A DNA stretch of 64,000 nt from Bdellovibrio bacteriovorus HD100 (GCF_000196175.1 NC_005363.1:1240001-1304000); one strand, 5' to 3'. Shown: positions 7,948 through 15,859, counted from the first letter of the stretch. The notes: generated by a model not told the origin, from the letters alone. Program-made: numbers and translations.

Positions 7948-9966
7948 ATGGATTGGTTTAAGGGGCTTAACCCCGAACAACAAAAGGCCGTGAAGCACAA
8001 CTTCGGGCCTTTGTTGATTTTGGCGGGTGCCGGTTCAGGCAAAACGACGGTTCTGGTTTCCAGGACAGGACGACTGATTTCAGAGCGTGTGGCACAGGCT
8101 CAGGAAATCTGCGTGCTTACTTTTACCAACAAAGCCGCGCGCGAGTTGAAACATCGCGTGGGTGCAAAGCTGGGAAGCTCCGGCTCGGGCATGTGGGCGG
8201 GGACCTTCCACTCGTTCGGATTGCAGATTTTGCGCCGATTCCACAAGCATGCGGGGCTTTCCCCGTATTTCGGCATTGTTGATCAAAGTGACTGTAATGC
8301 CATCGTCAAAGATCTGATCAAAGACATCAAAAACTCGGGCAAAGACAAGTTCGATGCCGACAAGATCCTGAACATGATCAATGACCGTCGCACGGGCATG
8401 GCCCCGCAGACGGAAGCCTTTGACGAATATCACGAGATGGTGGAAGTCCTGACTCCGAAATTCACCAAACGCCTGGAGCATCTGGGGGTTGTGGATTTCG
8501 AGGGGCTTTTGATCAAGCCTATTACGTTGTTTAAAGAAAATCCTGAAATCCTGGAAAAAGTGCAGGGCATGTTCACGCAAGTGATGGTCGATGAGTTCCA
8601 GGACACCAATCGTCTGCAGATGGATCTGATCGCGCAGATCGTGAAAAGCCACAACAACATCGCGGTGGTGGGGGACGACGATCAGTCGATTTACGGCTGG
8701 CGTGGGGCGGAAGTGAAGAACATCCTGAACTTCCCCCAGGAATTCACACCGTGTGAAGTGATCAAGCTTGAGCGCAACTATCGTTCTTCCGCTGAAATTC
8801 TGGCGGTGGCGAATGCGGCGATTTCCAAGAATAAAAACCGTCACGGCAAGATCCTGCGTCCGCAGGTTGCGGAAGACACCGGTCAGTTGCCGGAATTGTT
8901 TATTTTGGATCGTGAAGAGGACGAATGTGAATTCGTCGTCACTGAGATTTTGAATTTCCAAAGACAGGGTTATTCCTACAAGGACATGGCCGTGCTTTAT
9001 CGTTCCAATACGCAAGGAGGCTTGATTGAGTCCTCGTTGCGTCGTGCGAACGTGCCCTATCATATCTCAGGGGGCACTTCGATCTTTGACCGTCGCGAGA
9101 TCAAGGACCTGATGGCTTATCTGAAGCAGGCTTTGGCTCCGAATGAAGTGTCCCTTCGCCGTATCATCAATGTGCCTTCGCGCGGGATTGGTGACACTTC
9201 CATCGAGAAATTGAGTGAATTTGCACTGAAAAAACGCATCAACTTCGTCGATGCCTGCCGTTTCTGGCAGGAAGCGGGAGTGCAGGACAAAGCCGGCGCC
9301 GCCATTGATGATTTGATGATGTTCATTGAAAATCTTCCGAAAAACATCCTCGATTTCCAGGTGGGTTCTTCGCCAGGGGCGAAGATGGTTCAGATTTTCC
9401 AGGACATTGGTTACCGCGAATACGTTTATGGAACGGCCGCGGACCCCACCAGTGCCGAAAAAAAATGGATGGTCGTCGAGATTCTGGGACGCATCCTGGA
9501 TTCATTCCTGGGCCGTCGTTCTTATGACGTTGAAAACATCAAATCCTTCGTGGATTGCATGCTTTTGCGGGATGATCTGTCCGAAGAGGAACTGGAAAAC
9601 AAAGTTCAGCTGATGACCTTGCACGCCTCCAAGGGCCTGGAGTTCCCGGTGGTGATTTTGGCGGGCCTTGAAGAAGACCTTCTGCCGCACAAGAATCTGG
9701 GATCTGACATCGATGAAGAACGTCGTTTGTTTTATGTGGGCGTGACCCGCGCAAAAAAGCGTCTGGTGATGTCGCGCTGTCAGCAGCGCAAGAAGAACGG
9801 CGCGGTTCGTCCGGTGGCGCCTTCACGATTCCTGCTGGAGCTTCCTAAAGAGCTTTACACAGAATTCCCTCTGGGAGCTCGACCTGTGGTCGGGCAAGAA
9901 CGCGAGGATTTAGTGGCAAGTTTCCTGTCGAAGCTGGACAGTAAGCTGGGAACGGGCAAGAAGTAG
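7948..9966 (+). CDS. Superfamily 1 ATP-dependent DNA helicase (Rep/UvrD/PcrA family)
   Basis: A 672-residue 3'-5' SF1A helicase. All motifs are present in order: Q-like LNPEQQKAV, Walker A AGAGSGKT, Ia TFTNKAARELKHRV, II VDEFQDTN, III VVGDDDQSIYGWRGA, IV LERNYRS, V LHASKGLEFPVV and VI EERRLFYVGVTRAKKRL. The length and the short Lys-rich C-terminus match E. coli Rep (673 residues) rather than UvrD/PcrA, which carry an extra C-terminal Tudor-like domain; a similar domain is encoded separately just upstream. No SD is visible before ATG 7948, which lies 22 nt after the upstream stop, so translation may rely on coupling. Replication-fork restart or repair are the expected roles. Confidence 0.93.
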   Translation: MDWFKGLNPEQQKAVKHNFGPLLILAGAGSGKTTVLVSRTGRLISERVAQAQEICVLTFTNKAARELKHRVGAKLGSSGSGMWAGTFHSFGLQILRRFHKHAGLSPYFGIVDQSDCNAIVKDLIKDIKNSGKDKFDADKILNMINDRRTGMAPQTEAFDEYHEMVEVLTPKFTKRLEHLGVVDFEGLLIKPITLFKENPEILEKVQGMFTQVMVDEFQDTNRLQMDLIAQIVKSHNNIAVVGDDDQSIYGWRGAEVKNILNFPQEFTPCEVIKLERNYRSSAEILAVANAAISKNKNRHGKILRPQVAEDTGQLPELFILDREEDECEFVVTEILNFQRQGYSYKDMAVLYRSNTQGGLIESSLRRANVPYHISGGTSIFDRREIKDLMAYLKQALAPNEVSLRRIINVPSRGIGDTSIEKLSEFALKKRINFVDACRFWQEAGVQDKAGAAIDDLMMFIENLPKNILDFQVGSSPGAKMVQIFQDIGYREYVYGTAADPTSAEKKWMVVEILGRILDSFLGRRSYDVENIKSFVDCMLLRDDLSEEELENKVQLMTLHASKGLEFPVVILAGLEEDLLPHKNLGSDIDEERRLFYVGVTRAKKRLVMSRCQQRKKNGAVRPVAPSRFLLELPKELYTEFPLGARPVVGQEREDLVASFLSKLDSKLGTGKK

Positions 9967-10037
9967 CGATTTTCTCTCGAGATCCGAATCTATTTTGATC
10001 TGAAGCCTGAGCAACCATCACTTTCGTGAATGAGTGC

Positions 10038-10065
10038 TAAGGCTATGTCCGGGAAGTGCCGATCA
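10038..10065 (+). promoter_or_regulatory. Sigma28-like promoter upstream of the PAS/chemoreceptor-like gene
   Basis: TAAGGCTA (10038-10045), a 12-nt spacer, then GCCGATCA (10058-10065). The -10 matches the FliA consensus GCCGATAA at 7 of 8 positions; the -35 matches TAAAGTTT at 5 of 8. The chemoreceptor at 27526 has the same arrangement with the same 12-nt spacer. Confidence 0.5.
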
Positions 10066-10100
10066 AAAAACTGTTAAAAAGTTTTTTTCGAGAGGATTCC

Positions 10101-11462
10101 ATGAAACGTCCCGTGCCCACCCAAGCTGAAAGCCCTTTCGGGTTTGATGAGTTCTTTTTTTCAACAACCGACAAACGTGGCGTTATCCGTTATGGAAATG
10201 ATGTCTTTGTTCGTGTCAGCGTTTATCCCAAAGAATCCATGTTGGGTGCTCCGCACAGTCTGATCCGCCATCCTGACATGCCTCGTGCCGTGTTTAAGGA
10301 ATTCTGGAGCTTTCTGAATCAGGGGAAAGCCGTCGGAGCATACGTTAAGAATCTGGCCGGGAACGGCAGTTATTATTGGGTGTATGCGTTCGCCTTTCCG
10401 ATTGGCGATGGGTATTTGTCTGTTCGATTCAAGCCCTCTTCAGAGTTGTTTTCAGTTGTGCAGGGTCTTTATAAAGAGGTCCTGGCTTACGAGCAGCAGG
10501 AACACAGTCTGGAAGAGTCCCATCAGCACTTGCTGCTGAAGATCCAAGAGGCCGGGTTCCCTGACTATGAAAGCTTTATGATGAAGGCTGTCATGGAGGA
10601 GCTGAAGGCCCGGGCTGCCCAGGTGCTGGCCTCTGAATCCAGATCGTCCGGAGCCACCGGTGCCAGTCAGATCACTGCGGTCACAAATTCCACCACACGC
10701 AAGCTGAATGATGTTTTTGATAAGCTGCGGGACTTTCAAGGGGCCAATCAAAGTCTTGAAAGTGCTATGGGTCGTCTGGATCAGGGCTTTCAGCAGCTGA
10801 AGTTTATTTCCATCAATATGAAAATCGCGGCTGCCAAATTTGGCGAGATGGCGGCAAGTCTGGGTGTGGTTTCCCACGAATTTTCAGTGTTGTCGGGCAC
10901 TATTGAAAAGCACCTGGGCGGTCTTTCCGGGTTTGTTGAGGAATTGTCTAGTGTGATTCAAAAGTGTGTCTTGCGTGCAGCGGCCCTGAATGTGCAGATG
11001 CTGATGGTGGACTTTTTTGTTCGCGAATCCATCGCCAAGCTGGCAACTTCAGAAAACGCTTTCGACGAGATGCTGCAGAATCAGAAGGCCTTTTCCGATC
11101 TTTTTGCCCAGTATTGCCAAAATCTCGATAAAGAGTTTTCCGAGCTGAAAAAAAGCCTGTCCGCGATTTCCTATGAGATGCTGGAAGTGGCCAAGTTTGT
11201 GACCGGACTTGAAGTGGTTCGTCAGATGGGGGCGATTGAGTCGGCGCGAACAACTGAGATTAGAAACAGTTTCACGCACTATCTGGAAGCAATGGATGAT
11301 TTTATTCAGTTGCTGCGCGAAAGTACCGGTGAAATCGGCCGGGGTGTGACTTCCCTGGCCTCAAATTCCGAATTCATTGTGTCTTCCATTCGCAATATTT
11401 CAGGAAATGTGGATCAGATCTTTGCTCTTGCTTCCTCGCAAGAGCAGCAGAAAGCCGGCTAA
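10101..11462 (+). CDS. Cytoplasmic PAS-domain protein with degenerate chemoreceptor signalling region
   Basis: A 453-residue soluble protein. Residues about 15-110 form an Aer-like PAS domain (FFSTTDKRGVIRYGNDVFVRVSVY, SLIRHPDMPRAVFKEFW, then YYWVYAFAFPI), which in Aer binds FAD to sense redox state. A long coiled-coil follows, containing ISINMKIAAAKFGEM and a GVVSHEF element that align with the chemoreceptor hairpin consensus (LNAAIEAARAGE..GFAVVAEEV) but have lost most conserved residues, so coupling to CheA/CheW is doubtful. ATG 10101 has an SD (GAGAGGA); the upstream GTG at 10056 is rejected because it precedes the transcript start predicted from the sigma28-like promoter. The stop abuts the convergent rluA-family gene. 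Confidence 0.75.
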   Translation: MKRPVPTQAESPFGFDEFFFSTTDKRGVIRYGNDVFVRVSVYPKESMLGAPHSLIRHPDMPRAVFKEFWSFLNQGKAVGAYVKNLAGNGSYYWVYAFAFPIGDGYLSVRFKPSSELFSVVQGLYKEVLAYEQQEHSLEESHQHLLLKIQEAGFPDYESFMMKAVMEELKARAAQVLASESRSSGATGASQITAVTNSTTRKLNDVFDKLRDFQGANQSLESAMGRLDQGFQQLKFISINMKIAAAKFGEMAASLGVVSHEFSVLSGTIEKHLGGLSGFVEELSSVIQKCVLRAAALNVQMLMVDFFVRESIAKLATSENAFDEMLQNQKAFSDLFAQYCQNLDKEFSELKKSLSAISYEMLEVAKFVTGLEVVRQMGAIESARTTEIRNSFTHYLEAMDDFIQLLRESTGEIGRGVTSLASNSEFIVSSIRNISGNVDQIFALASSQEQQKAG

Positions 11463-12149
11463 TCAGCCTTTCATGGCTTCCTTGAATTCTGGCGGCAGCG
11501 GGGCTTCAAAAGAGTGTTTATAGCCATTGATCATCACGGTCATGCGCGCTGCGTGCAGGAACATGCGTTTGGTTTGGTAAATATTCGCCATGCGCTCGTT
11601 GTACTTGGGGTCACCATAACGAGTGTCACCCACGATGGCATGCCGGATCAGGGCCGTGTGTTTGCGGATCTGATGCTGGCGTCCGGTGATCAGGCGCACT
11701 TCCACCAAAGAAAAATACTTATTGGCTTCAAGGACTTTGTAAAGCGTCCGGGCCTCGACGCGGTCTTTTAAAAGCCCCTGCGGATTTTTGCGTCCTTCAG
11801 CTTTGTCGGAAATAGGTGTGTTCCATTCCTGCCAATCGGTGCTGACAGGAAGTTCGCCTCGCAAAAGTGCGTAATAAGTTTTTTCAACTTTGTGTTCTTG
11901 AAACTGCCCGGAAAGATTGGCGGCGGTTTCGGCATCCAGTCCCACCAGCAAAAGGCCACTGGTTTCCTTGTCCAGACGATGTACGGGGTGAATGTCCTGA
12001 TAGGTTCCCGGTGTCAGTTGCTTTTTTAGAAGTGTGCGCACATCGGGTGGGTCATTGTGAACAGAAACGCCCGAAGGTTTGTTGATCACCAGCCAGTGTT
12101 TGGATTTTTCGACAATGGGTATTTGGATCGGTGCGGACGGGCGGCTCAT
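11463..12149 (-). CDS. RluA-family pseudouridine synthase
   Basis: A 228-residue enzyme that isomerises uridine to pseudouridine in RNA. The signature HRLDKETSGLLLVG with the catalytic Asp is present, preceded by VINKPSGVSVH, and RQHQIRKHTALIRHAIVGDTRYG is the second RluA-family landmark. There is no N-terminal S4 domain, so it resembles RluA or TruC-type enzymes; which rRNA or tRNA site it modifies cannot be told. A strong SD (AAGGAG) precedes ATG 12149. Its ATG overlaps the stop codon of the upstream membrane protein gene (ATGA), so the two are coupled. Confidence 0.9.
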   Translation of the reverse strand: MSRPSAPIQIPIVEKSKHWLVINKPSGVSVHNDPPDVRTLLKKQLTPGTYQDIHPVHRLDKETSGLLLVGLDAETAANLSGQFQEHKVEKTYYALLRGELPVSTDWQEWNTPISDKAEGRKNPQGLLKDRVEARTLYKVLEANKYFSLVEVRLITGRQHQIRKHTALIRHAIVGDTRYGDPKYNERMANIYQTKRMFLHAARMTVMINGYKHSFEAPLPPEFKEAMKG

Positions 12150-12556
12150 GGGATCTCCTTCAGGATTTTCTGCACCTCTTCCGGGGGCAGATCCTGAGTG
12201 GTCAATGGACTTTCAAACAGGGCTCTTTCTTTACGGGAGATCGCCAATGAATGCACGGAAATTAAAACAATCAGGTTGAACAGGAATCCGCCCCAGCTCA
12301 GGAACAGGAAAAAAGTTCCCATAAGCAGGATGTTCTTTTCATAAGCTTTCAGGTTCTGCTCTTCAGCACCCTCGTTGAAGGGCTCGACATCCGAGCGGGA
12401 CTCGCGCCAGTAAAGTCCGACTTTTTGCAGGTTGTTTTGCAGCTGTCGGTACGCAGGGGCTTTGACCTTTTTCCGGTGTATCCACAAATGCAGTCCGGTG
12501 ACGGAAGCCGAGGGAATCCAACCGATGACATAGGCGGCGGCAAGTTCGGGTGCCAT
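12146..12556 (-). CDS. Small membrane protein of unknown function (136 aa)
   Basis: A 136-residue protein with a hydrophobic N-terminal segment (about residues 5-25), a charged middle, and one strong long hydrophobic stretch (about residues 77-107, ILLMGTFFLFLSWGGFLFN onward). The C-terminus (PLTTQDLPPEEVQKILKEI) is polar. No family recognised. AAAGGA gives an SD for ATG 12556. It forms a coupled pair with the downstream pseudouridine synthase through a 4-nt overlap, which suggests shared expression rather than shared function. Confidence 0.65.
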   Translation of the reverse strand: MAPELAAAYVIGWIPSASVTGLHLWIHRKKVKAPAYRQLQNNLQKVGLYWRESRSDVEPFNEGAEEQNLKAYEKNILLMGTFFLFLSWGGFLFNLIVLISVHSLAISRKERALFESPLTTQDLPPEEVQKILKEIP

Positions 12557-12672
12557 AGAGGTCCTTTCAGGAGCTTTTCCAGCTTATTCCCTTGGTTGAT
12601 TCTTAGCAAGCCAGAGCCCGGGGGTTTGAGGCAGCAAAGGGTTGCGGGGCAAAATACATCAAGGGGGTGTCT

Positions 12673-12927
12673 ATGAATCCGAATATCAATGAATTCCTGG
12701 ATTTTCTGGAAAAAGAGGATGACACGGATTATGGCGACTTCAAGCGTGAGGTGGACCTGCATCTGATGCAACTGGCAGAGTCCCTGCGCCCCTTAAGTAA
12801 TGAACAAGTCCTGCAATTACGCCGCATGCGCGAGCAATTACTCTGGTCTTACAAGGACGATATCGAAGAAATGCGCTCGTTGTTGAAACAAGAGGTCAGC
12901 CACCTTGAAGAGTTTGGCCCCCGATAA
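12673..12927 (+). CDS. Small acidic helical protein of unknown function (84 aa)
   Basis: An 84-residue hydrophilic protein predicted to be almost all helix (segments DFKREVDLHLMQLAESLRPL and EQVLQLRRMREQLLWSY). No signal peptide or known motif. AAGGGGG is the SD for ATG 12673; the in-frame GTG at 12667 lies inside that SD and is not used. It is 68 bp upstream of the parA-like gene on the same strand, so it could be part of that unit. Confidence 0.6.
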   Translation: MNPNINEFLDFLEKEDDTDYGDFKREVDLHLMQLAESLRPLSNEQVLQLRRMREQLLWSYKDDIEEMRSLLKQEVSHLEEFGPR

Positions 12928-12995
12928 GTTGGTGCGCTGCGTGTTTCCAAGCTTAAAACCCCCTTGTAGGCTTGAAGGACTGACGGAGGTCCTTC

Positions 12996-13925
12996 ATGTC
13001 CACTTTGGCGCAACAGGAGTTTTGCATTACTCTCAGCGATTTGGCCTCGTTCATGGAGATTCCTCCAAATCAAATCAAGGCCAAGGCTGAAAAAACTTTG
13101 CAGCGAAAGATCAAATCCCCGTGGCTGCTTCCCGAAGAAGCCCGTCAATTGTTGCTGGCTGAAGGTTACAAGTATCCCCACAAGGTGATTTCTATCCAAA
13201 TGCTTAAAGGTGGGGTGGCCAAGACCACGTCCGTCCTGAACATGGGGCTGCGAGCCGCCATGTACGGCGCACGCGTGCTATTTGTGGACTTGGATCAGCA
13301 GGCTAATTTGAGTTTCGCTTTGGGTGTCGAGGACGAGTCCCTTCCAGTCTGGGTGGACATCGTCGAAAAAAAGAAAAGCATCGATGAATGTGTGCGTTTT
13401 ATCGAACCGCACGTGGATTTGATTCCGTCCAGTCTGAACAATTCGGTTTTGGACCGGGTGTTGCTGAACTCCAACCGCAACTGGTCTTTGGCGGTGAAAA
13501 CCCCGCTGGAAAAAATCAAACACCGTTATGACCTGATTCTGATCGACACAGCTCCAGCCCTGAGCGCCACGAACACCGCTGTGACCGTGGCTTCCGACGA
13601 GGTGATTTTGCCAGTGAACCCGGACAAGTTCGCCTTTATGGGCCTGCAAAAGAACCTGAGCGAACTGGAAGACATCCGCAGCGACTTCAGTCTGGAGTTC
13701 TCGCGTAAAGTTCTCTTTACCAAATTCGATGGACGTGAGAAGTTCAGTCATGAGCTTTTACAAAAGTGCATAGAGTCTTTTGAGGACTCGCTGATGAAGG
13801 GCTATATTCGAACTTCAGCAGAGGTGAAAAACACCGTGCGCTCCGGCAAGAGTCTTTATGCCGGAAAGTCTCCGATCAAAGCCGACTATGATTTTGTAAC
13901 CCGTGAAATGTTGGGATTTGTTTAA
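12996..13925 (+). CDS. Orphan ParA/Soj-family ATPase with N-terminal DNA-binding-like domain
   Basis: A 309-residue ParA-type ATPase. Residues 1-65 (FCITLSDLASFMEIPPNQIK and on) look like a small helical MerR/HTH-like domain as in long plasmid-type ParA proteins. The deviant Walker A LKGGVAKTT (about residues 70-78) has the signature lysine; VLFVDLDQQANLSFALG is the A'/switch region, and LILIDTAPALSATNTAV holds the Walker B/DTAP loop. ParA proteins form DNA-bound dimers that position chromosomes, plasmids or protein cargo. No parB and no parS-like repeat is nearby; a charged coiled-coil protein follows after 12 nt. GGAGG provides an SD. A cargo-positioning role is inference. Confidence 0.9.
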   Translation: MSTLAQQEFCITLSDLASFMEIPPNQIKAKAEKTLQRKIKSPWLLPEEARQLLLAEGYKYPHKVISIQMLKGGVAKTTSVLNMGLRAAMYGARVLFVDLDQQANLSFALGVEDESLPVWVDIVEKKKSIDECVRFIEPHVDLIPSSLNNSVLDRVLLNSNRNWSLAVKTPLEKIKHRYDLILIDTAPALSATNTAVTVASDEVILPVNPDKFAFMGLQKNLSELEDIRSDFSLEFSRKVLFTKFDGREKFSHELLQKCIESFEDSLMKGYIRTSAEVKNTVRSGKSLYAGKSPIKADYDFVTREMLGFV

Positions 13926-13937
13926 AAGGAAGTAAAC

Positions 13938-14546
13938 ATGCCAGAGATCAAGCATTACGACGCAAAGAAAAAGCATCATCATCCAAAAAAACGCCGTCCT
14001 CATCACGAGGCGCAGGCGGAAATCGACGAAGCCACTGAGATCCGCGGTGACGCCGAAGAAATCATCGATGAGGCCCACGCCACAGGGGGCGAAGCTAAAG
14101 CCACGATGAAGGAGGCAAAGGCCACAATGGAGGCCGCTGATGAAATCAACACGGAAGCGCAAAACGAAGGCGTAAAGGCCGAACAAACACTGCGTGACGC
14201 TCATGAGATGGAATCCGAAGGTGCTCCGGCTTTTTCTGAAGACACGACCGATTCTGACATTCATCACAGCGAGGAGAAGGTTCACCTGGAGTTTTATGGC
14301 AGTGAAATGATCCGCCAGAAAGCCCCGAAAGTGATGGAAATCGCAGACACGGTTGCTGACGAGTGGAAGAAAGACGGGCAGTTTGAAGGCTTGCCTGTGG
14401 GAAATCCGATCGCGCAAATGGCGGCAGCCAAAGCTTTGCGCACAGCCAAGGATGTTGATAAGAAGCTGGAAGAAAAAGGTGTCTATGCCATGGCTAAAAT
14501 GGGCATCGATCTTATCAAATCAAAAATCGAAAAAAGAAATCACTAG
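13938..14546 (+). CDS. Highly charged Lys/His N-terminus plus Ala/Glu coiled-coil protein, likely ParA partner
   Basis: A 202-residue protein. Residues about 5-24 are strongly basic (KHYDAKKKHHHPKKRRPHH). Residues about 25-100 form an Ala/Glu-rich coiled coil with repeated EAKATM and GDAEEI/DEAHAT-like units. An acidic linker follows, then a more ordered C-terminal half (HLEFYGSEMIRQKAPKVMEI, then GLPVGNPIAQMAAAKA). No known domain. AAGGAAG gives an SD, and the gene starts 12 nt after parA. A short basic N-terminal peptide is how several ParA partners (ParB and cargo adaptors) stimulate the ATPase, so this is a candidate adaptor; that is inference. Confidence 0.7.
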   Translation: MPEIKHYDAKKKHHHPKKRRPHHEAQAEIDEATEIRGDAEEIIDEAHATGGEAKATMKEAKATMEAADEINTEAQNEGVKAEQTLRDAHEMESEGAPAFSEDTTDSDIHHSEEKVHLEFYGSEMIRQKAPKVMEIADTVADEWKKDGQFEGLPVGNPIAQMAAAKALRTAKDVDKKLEEKGVYAMAKMGIDLIKSKIEKRNH

Positions 14547-14550
14547 ATAG

Positions 14551-14883
14551 ATGTCCAAAAGAGAACAACGCATCCGCGAAATTCTGAACCAGTCCCTGGC
14601 TCCGTTGGAGCTGGGGGTGGAAAACGAAAGCCACATGCACTCCGTCCCGGCCAATAGCGAGACGCATTTTAAAGTGCTGGTGGTGTCTGAAGCCTTCGAA
14701 GGAAAATCTCGCATCGACCGTCAACGCATGGTCAACGATCTGTTGAAGTCCGAACTTCAATCAGGCCTGCACGCTCTAACACAAAAAGCTCTGACTCCGA
14801 CAGAGTGGCAAGCTCAAAAAGACACCTTAAACTTCGTCAGTCCGGAATGCCTGGGCGGGAGCAAACACGATCGTCGGTCCTAG
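14551..14883 (+). CDS. BolA-family protein
   Basis: A 110-residue protein of the BolA family. The family core is clear: REQRIREILNQSLAPLELGVENES, the HMHSVPANSETHFKVLVVSEAFEGKSRIDRQRMVNDLLK block with the conserved His and the GKSRIDRQR helix, and ELQSGLHALTQKALTPTEW. BolA proteins work with monothiol glutaredoxins in iron-sulfur trafficking, and E. coli BolA also affects morphology. ATG 14551 lies 4 nt after the stop of the charged protein, with no own SD, so it probably depends on coupling. Its stop overlaps the convergent gene by 4 nt. Confidence 0.9.
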   Translation: MSKREQRIREILNQSLAPLELGVENESHMHSVPANSETHFKVLVVSEAFEGKSRIDRQRMVNDLLKSELQSGLHALTQKALTPTEWQAQKDTLNFVSPECLGGSKHDRRS

Positions 14884-15374
14884 GGCGCGGGTTTTGGCTG
14901 GGGCTTGGGGCTGTCTGAAATCAGGATGAGTTTCACTTCTTTCTTTTTGTTGGACTGAGGGAAGTTGATTTTTGCGGAAGTGCGAATCGTTGAGATGAAG
15001 TTTGGATTGTTTTTAGCGGTGCATTTCGAGATGTCGAGAGTGACTTCAGAGAAGGACATATAGTCCGAGGCTTCTTTTGCGCTGATGACTTTCGCGCAAG
15101 TGAGTGCATTGATGTTTTCATCGATTTTTTCACCGCCACAACCGATATTCGAAGGCACTTTATATTCCGCCGTCCACTGCTGTAAAGCCGGGCCCTGAGG
15201 CAGGCCATAACATCCAATAATCGGCGCACGCTCGACAAAGAACGCATCAGATTCAGTTCCATCCGACTGAATATGTTGCACGACGAGCGCAACTCGATCA
15301 TTGCCATCCACCGTCGCATGAACTGTTGAACCAAGAATCGAAATCCCTAAAAGCATTCCCGCAGCAAAACGCAT
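14880..15374 (-). CDS. Secreted protein of unknown function (164 aa)
   Basis: A 164-residue protein with a signal peptide (MRFAAGMLLGISILGSTVHA, cleavage before TVDG). The mature part has five cysteines (IIGCYGLP, NIGCGGEK, LTCAKV and ISKCTAK among them), consistent with a disulfide-bonded periplasmic fold, and ends in a Pro/Lys tail. No family recognised. AAAGG is the SD. A perfect 14-bp palindrome lies upstream and overlaps the likely -35 (see 15413-15426). Confidence 0.7.
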   Translation of the reverse strand: MRFAAGMLLGISILGSTVHATVDGNDRVALVVQHIQSDGTESDAFFVERAPIIGCYGLPQGPALQQWTAEYKVPSNIGCGGEKIDENINALTCAKVISAKEASDYMSFSEVTLDISKCTAKNNPNFISTIRTSAKINFPQSNKKKEVKLILISDSPKPQPKPAP

Positions 15375-15412
15375 ATATAGTACCTTTGTTCGTTGAAAAT
15401 AAATTGGAGCCA

Positions 15413-15426
15413 GTATTGATCAATAC
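15413..15426. promoter_or_regulatory. Perfect palindrome GTATTGATCAATAC, probable operator
   Basis: A 14-bp perfect palindrome 39 bp upstream of the start of the secreted protein at 15374. On the minus strand, TTGATC inside it could be the -35, with TATTTT 16 bp downstream as the -10, so a bound repressor would block the promoter. Confidence 0.45.
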
Positions 15427-15479
15427 CAGGTTGATTGCGGCGAAATTTATTCAGATTTGCGTGAAAACAAGGCGGGCGA

Positions 15480-15740
15480 TTACTCGTCGAATTGATTAAG
15501 CTTGGACTTCAGCTCACCCAGAAGGCGTTTGACTTCCTGCAGCTGCTCTTCGTCAGGGGACACCTTGTTGGCAGCTTCTTCTGTCAGGGTTTCCCAGGTG
15601 TTCAGGGCGTGCTTTAGGTCGGAGTTCAGGTTGCCGAACAGGGATTTTTTGGACGACGGCTCACGCTTCTCCGGTTTTTCCGGGGAATTCGGCGTGTCAG
15701 TATTCGAATTTTGCTGCCGCTCTAGGTTGCCGCCACTCAT
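15480..15740 (-). CDS. Small hydrophilic protein of unknown function (86 aa)
   Basis: An 86-residue protein: a polar, Pro/Glu/Ser-rich N-terminal 30 residues, then a helical part with heptad-like spacing (NTWETLTEEAANKV, EEQLQEVKRLLGELKSKLNQF). No signal peptide and no known domain. There is no SD before ATG 15740. Instead AATAAG lies exactly 6 nt upstream with CTGAGC 16 bp further up, the geometry of a leaderless promoter. Confidence 0.6.
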   Translation of the reverse strand: MSGGNLERQQNSNTDTPNSPEKPEKREPSSKKSLFGNLNSDLKHALNTWETLTEEAANKVSPDEEQLQEVKRLLGELKSKLNQFDE

Positions 15741-15774
15741 TAAATGCTTATTTCTGTCCGTAATTTAAGCTCAG
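15738..15774 (-). promoter_or_regulatory. Candidate leaderless promoter (CTGAGC-16-AATAAG-6-ATG)
   Basis: On the minus strand CTGAGC (15774-15769), 16 bp, AATAAG (15752-15747), 6 nt, ATG (15740). The predicted transcript start coincides with the A of ATG, and no SD is present. Confidence 0.35.
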
Positions 15775-15859
15775 TGCTTATTTTTTGTGCCGGAAAACCG
15801 GCTTTCTATCAGAAGCGCATCCTGCGCTAGGGGCGATAGTGTGATAAATGGAACTCCAT

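Noticed and set aside
10056-10100. GTG at 10056 as start of the PAS protein.
   Set aside because: It precedes the transcript start predicted from the sigma28-like promoter, has no SD, and adds 15 residues not part of the PAS domain; ATG 10101 has a good SD.
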